Assembly: GCA_018697195.1 (NCBI GenBank) | Contig: JAGMWU010000134.1 | Span: 1-64,000, forward strand | Length of the DNA: 64,000 bases | DNA from: Certhia americana | Lineage: Eukaryota > Chordata > Aves > Passeriformes > Certhiidae | Direction: 5' to 3' | In this document: positions 58,900 to 64,000 of the stretch, piece after piece | How the letters are laid out: every line of letters begins with the position of its first letter | Numbering within the stretch: the first letter of the stretch is position 1 | The notes under the pieces: generated by a model | What the model saw: only the letters and a program-made list of their open reading frames with translations | Databases searched by the model: none | Told to the model about the DNA's origin: nothing | Position numbers and translations under genes: made by a program

Positions 58900-59830
58900 G
58901 CTTCATGGGCACCAGCAAGGAATTTTGTGTTATCCCTGGAGAGGAACTAAGCGTGCTTGGGTGCTGAGGGATAGAATGAAAGGAATAAAGCCTGCCCTGG
59001 GCACTTTTTGATTTACAGAACTCCTTGATGGATGGTATCAGGCTTGCTACTGCACCTGCAGCACTCTGAGTATTATACAGAAATCCTGCAATTACCACAT
59101 GTACTGATTGTCTGTCCAGGTGTTCTACTGGGACTTCTGTCTTTCTGTGGTCTGTTCACTGTAGGACAGTCACTGAAGATCATTTGCTGCTCACCTAAAA
59201 AATAATTACCCTCATTTACAGGATGGACTGGGAACTGGGGTCTCAGGATAAACCCTGCACTGAGAATTATTTCAAACTTTTCAAAATAATACAGTGAGAA
59301 TATCTGTGTAATAATGAGGAAATCCTCACTCTTACGTATTTCATGAGTTAAAGATGTGTATACCACTGTGGCTGGAAAGTTCATCCCAGTTCATGACTGA
59401 GGCTTATGAACAATGTATTTCAGATGTTAGAAGAGAAGCAAGCGTGTGAGTGACCCACAGGCAAGGCCAAAGCAGGGCTGTGCCTCCTGCGTGCACAGCG
59501 GGCGTTGGCTGTGCCTGGGGGCTGGCAGAGGGCTGCAGGCTGGGGAGGGAAACTGCCTGCAGCCAAGTCCAAGGTCCAGGCTGATAGAGCTGCTCGAACC
59601 TTGGCCCCAGCTCTGCCTGGCATCTCACCAGTTGTATCCTGCCCACTGCCTTGGGCCCTGCTGCCGTGTGGGGTCTGTCTGCCCAGGATAACACTTCACA
59701 CTGAACATCTTGTGGGATCCTCTTGGGAAAGTGAGACAGGGAGTGCTGCCTGCTCAGGCCAGGCCCGGCATCGGGAATCAGGGCCGTTCCTGGCACTACC
59801 CGGGGACTCGCTGCGGCCTCATGGGGCTCT
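58900..59830. other. Intergenic DNA, no gene supported
   Basis: Moderate GC at the right end. No conserved frame, RNA gene or clear repeat was recognised. Confidence 0.5.
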
Positions 59831-60140
59831 GGGTTACGGAATCCCAAAATGGGTGAGGCTGAAAGGGATCACAGTGGGGGCTTCTGGTCCCACAGCCTGG
59901 GTAAAACAGAGTCATCTCACAGCACGAATCTGGAATATCTCCAGGGAAGGGGACTCCACAGCCTCTCTAGGCAATCTGCTCCAGTGAGTGGTCACATGCA
60001 AAATAAAGTTCTTCCTCATGTTCAGGTGGAACTTCCTTCAGTTTCTGCCCGTTGCCTCTTATCCCATTGCTGGATAAGAGCAGGTAAGAAGCAGAGCCTG
60101 GTCCATGCTCTGAGCCACTCCTGCAGATATTTATACACGG
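59830..60140 (+). mobile_element. CR1 LINE fragment directly upstream of the AHCY CpG island
   Basis: It contains acggaatcccaaaatgggtg, gaggctgaaagggatcacag, ttcttcctcatgttcaggtg and gtttctgcccgttgcctctt, all CR1-type phrases. It ends within about 20 bp of the start of the CpG island. Confidence 0.75.
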
Positions 60141-60429
60141 GCTCCAGTGCTGGCACCGGTAGTGGAGGGTGCAGCGGCCGCCAGAGGCTGCTCGGGGCTG
60201 AAGCTGCGGCAGCGGTGGGCTCTGGGGACGGGGCTGCCCCGCTCACTCCGTACCCTCGCAGCCCGCAGAGGAGGGGGGCCCTCGGCCGGCCCGGCCCAGA
60301 GGAAGCGCGGGGCGGGCCCGGCGCCCAAGCGCAGCCCGGCCCCGCCTCACGCAGGCGGCACCGCCTCTACTTAAAGCGCGCCCGGCGCCGCAGTCGCCTC
60401 CTCCTGCCCGTCGGCCCCGCGGTTCCACC

Positions 60430-64000
<3,571 letters not shown>

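Overview
The window reads as nuclear DNA of a bird, most likely a passerine. CR1 LINE tails are scattered through it, there are several avian-type retroviral LTRs, coding sequence is split by consensus GT-AG introns, and the right end holds the CpG-island promoter and first two coding exons of AHCY (S-adenosylhomocysteine hydrolase) on the + strand. The rest is gene-poor, repeat-rich DNA. It is dominated by a minus-strand tandem array of MROH-like genes (maestro heat-like repeat family, strongly expanded in birds).

Layout. 1-8020: an MROH-like repeat unit (U1), period about 8.2 kb, broken in most exons. 8020-8356: the 3' end of another unit (U2), which stops abruptly. 8356-40537: about 32 kb unrelated to the array. 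In order this holds a decayed coiled-coil gene (about 8450-10950, minus), CR1 pieces, a solo LTR, one unrecognised exon (about 12530-13048), a class II endogenous retrovirus (ERV) with both LTRs (15794-23481, plus strand, no env, with a second LTR nested in its 5' LTR), a decayed class I ERV in antisense (about 23490-28260), a G-rich minisatellite, a compact FSIP2-like gene (29465-32357, minus) with a readable exon structure, two more solo LTRs, and a two-exon remnant of the L3MBTL SAM-domain region (about 37185-38120, minus). 40537-42098: the 5' part of an MROH-like unit (U3), probably the other half of U2. 42098-47911: unit U4, missing about 3.1 kb internally and carrying two insertions. 47911-54690: unit U5, in which nine consecutive exons (50964-54118) are open and agree in splice phase. 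54690-60150: LTR and CR1 remnants, a 10-N assembly gap at 57101-57110 and a possible minus-strand terminal exon. 60150-64000: AHCY.

AHCY is a housekeeping enzyme gene and FSIP2 relatives are sperm-tail proteins. The MROH-like array is lineage-specific and fast-changing, and nothing in the sequence links these genes functionally. Many other long reading frames are shadows of GC-rich or simple-repeat DNA and are left out. Family assignments rest on recognised sequence patterns, not on a database search.
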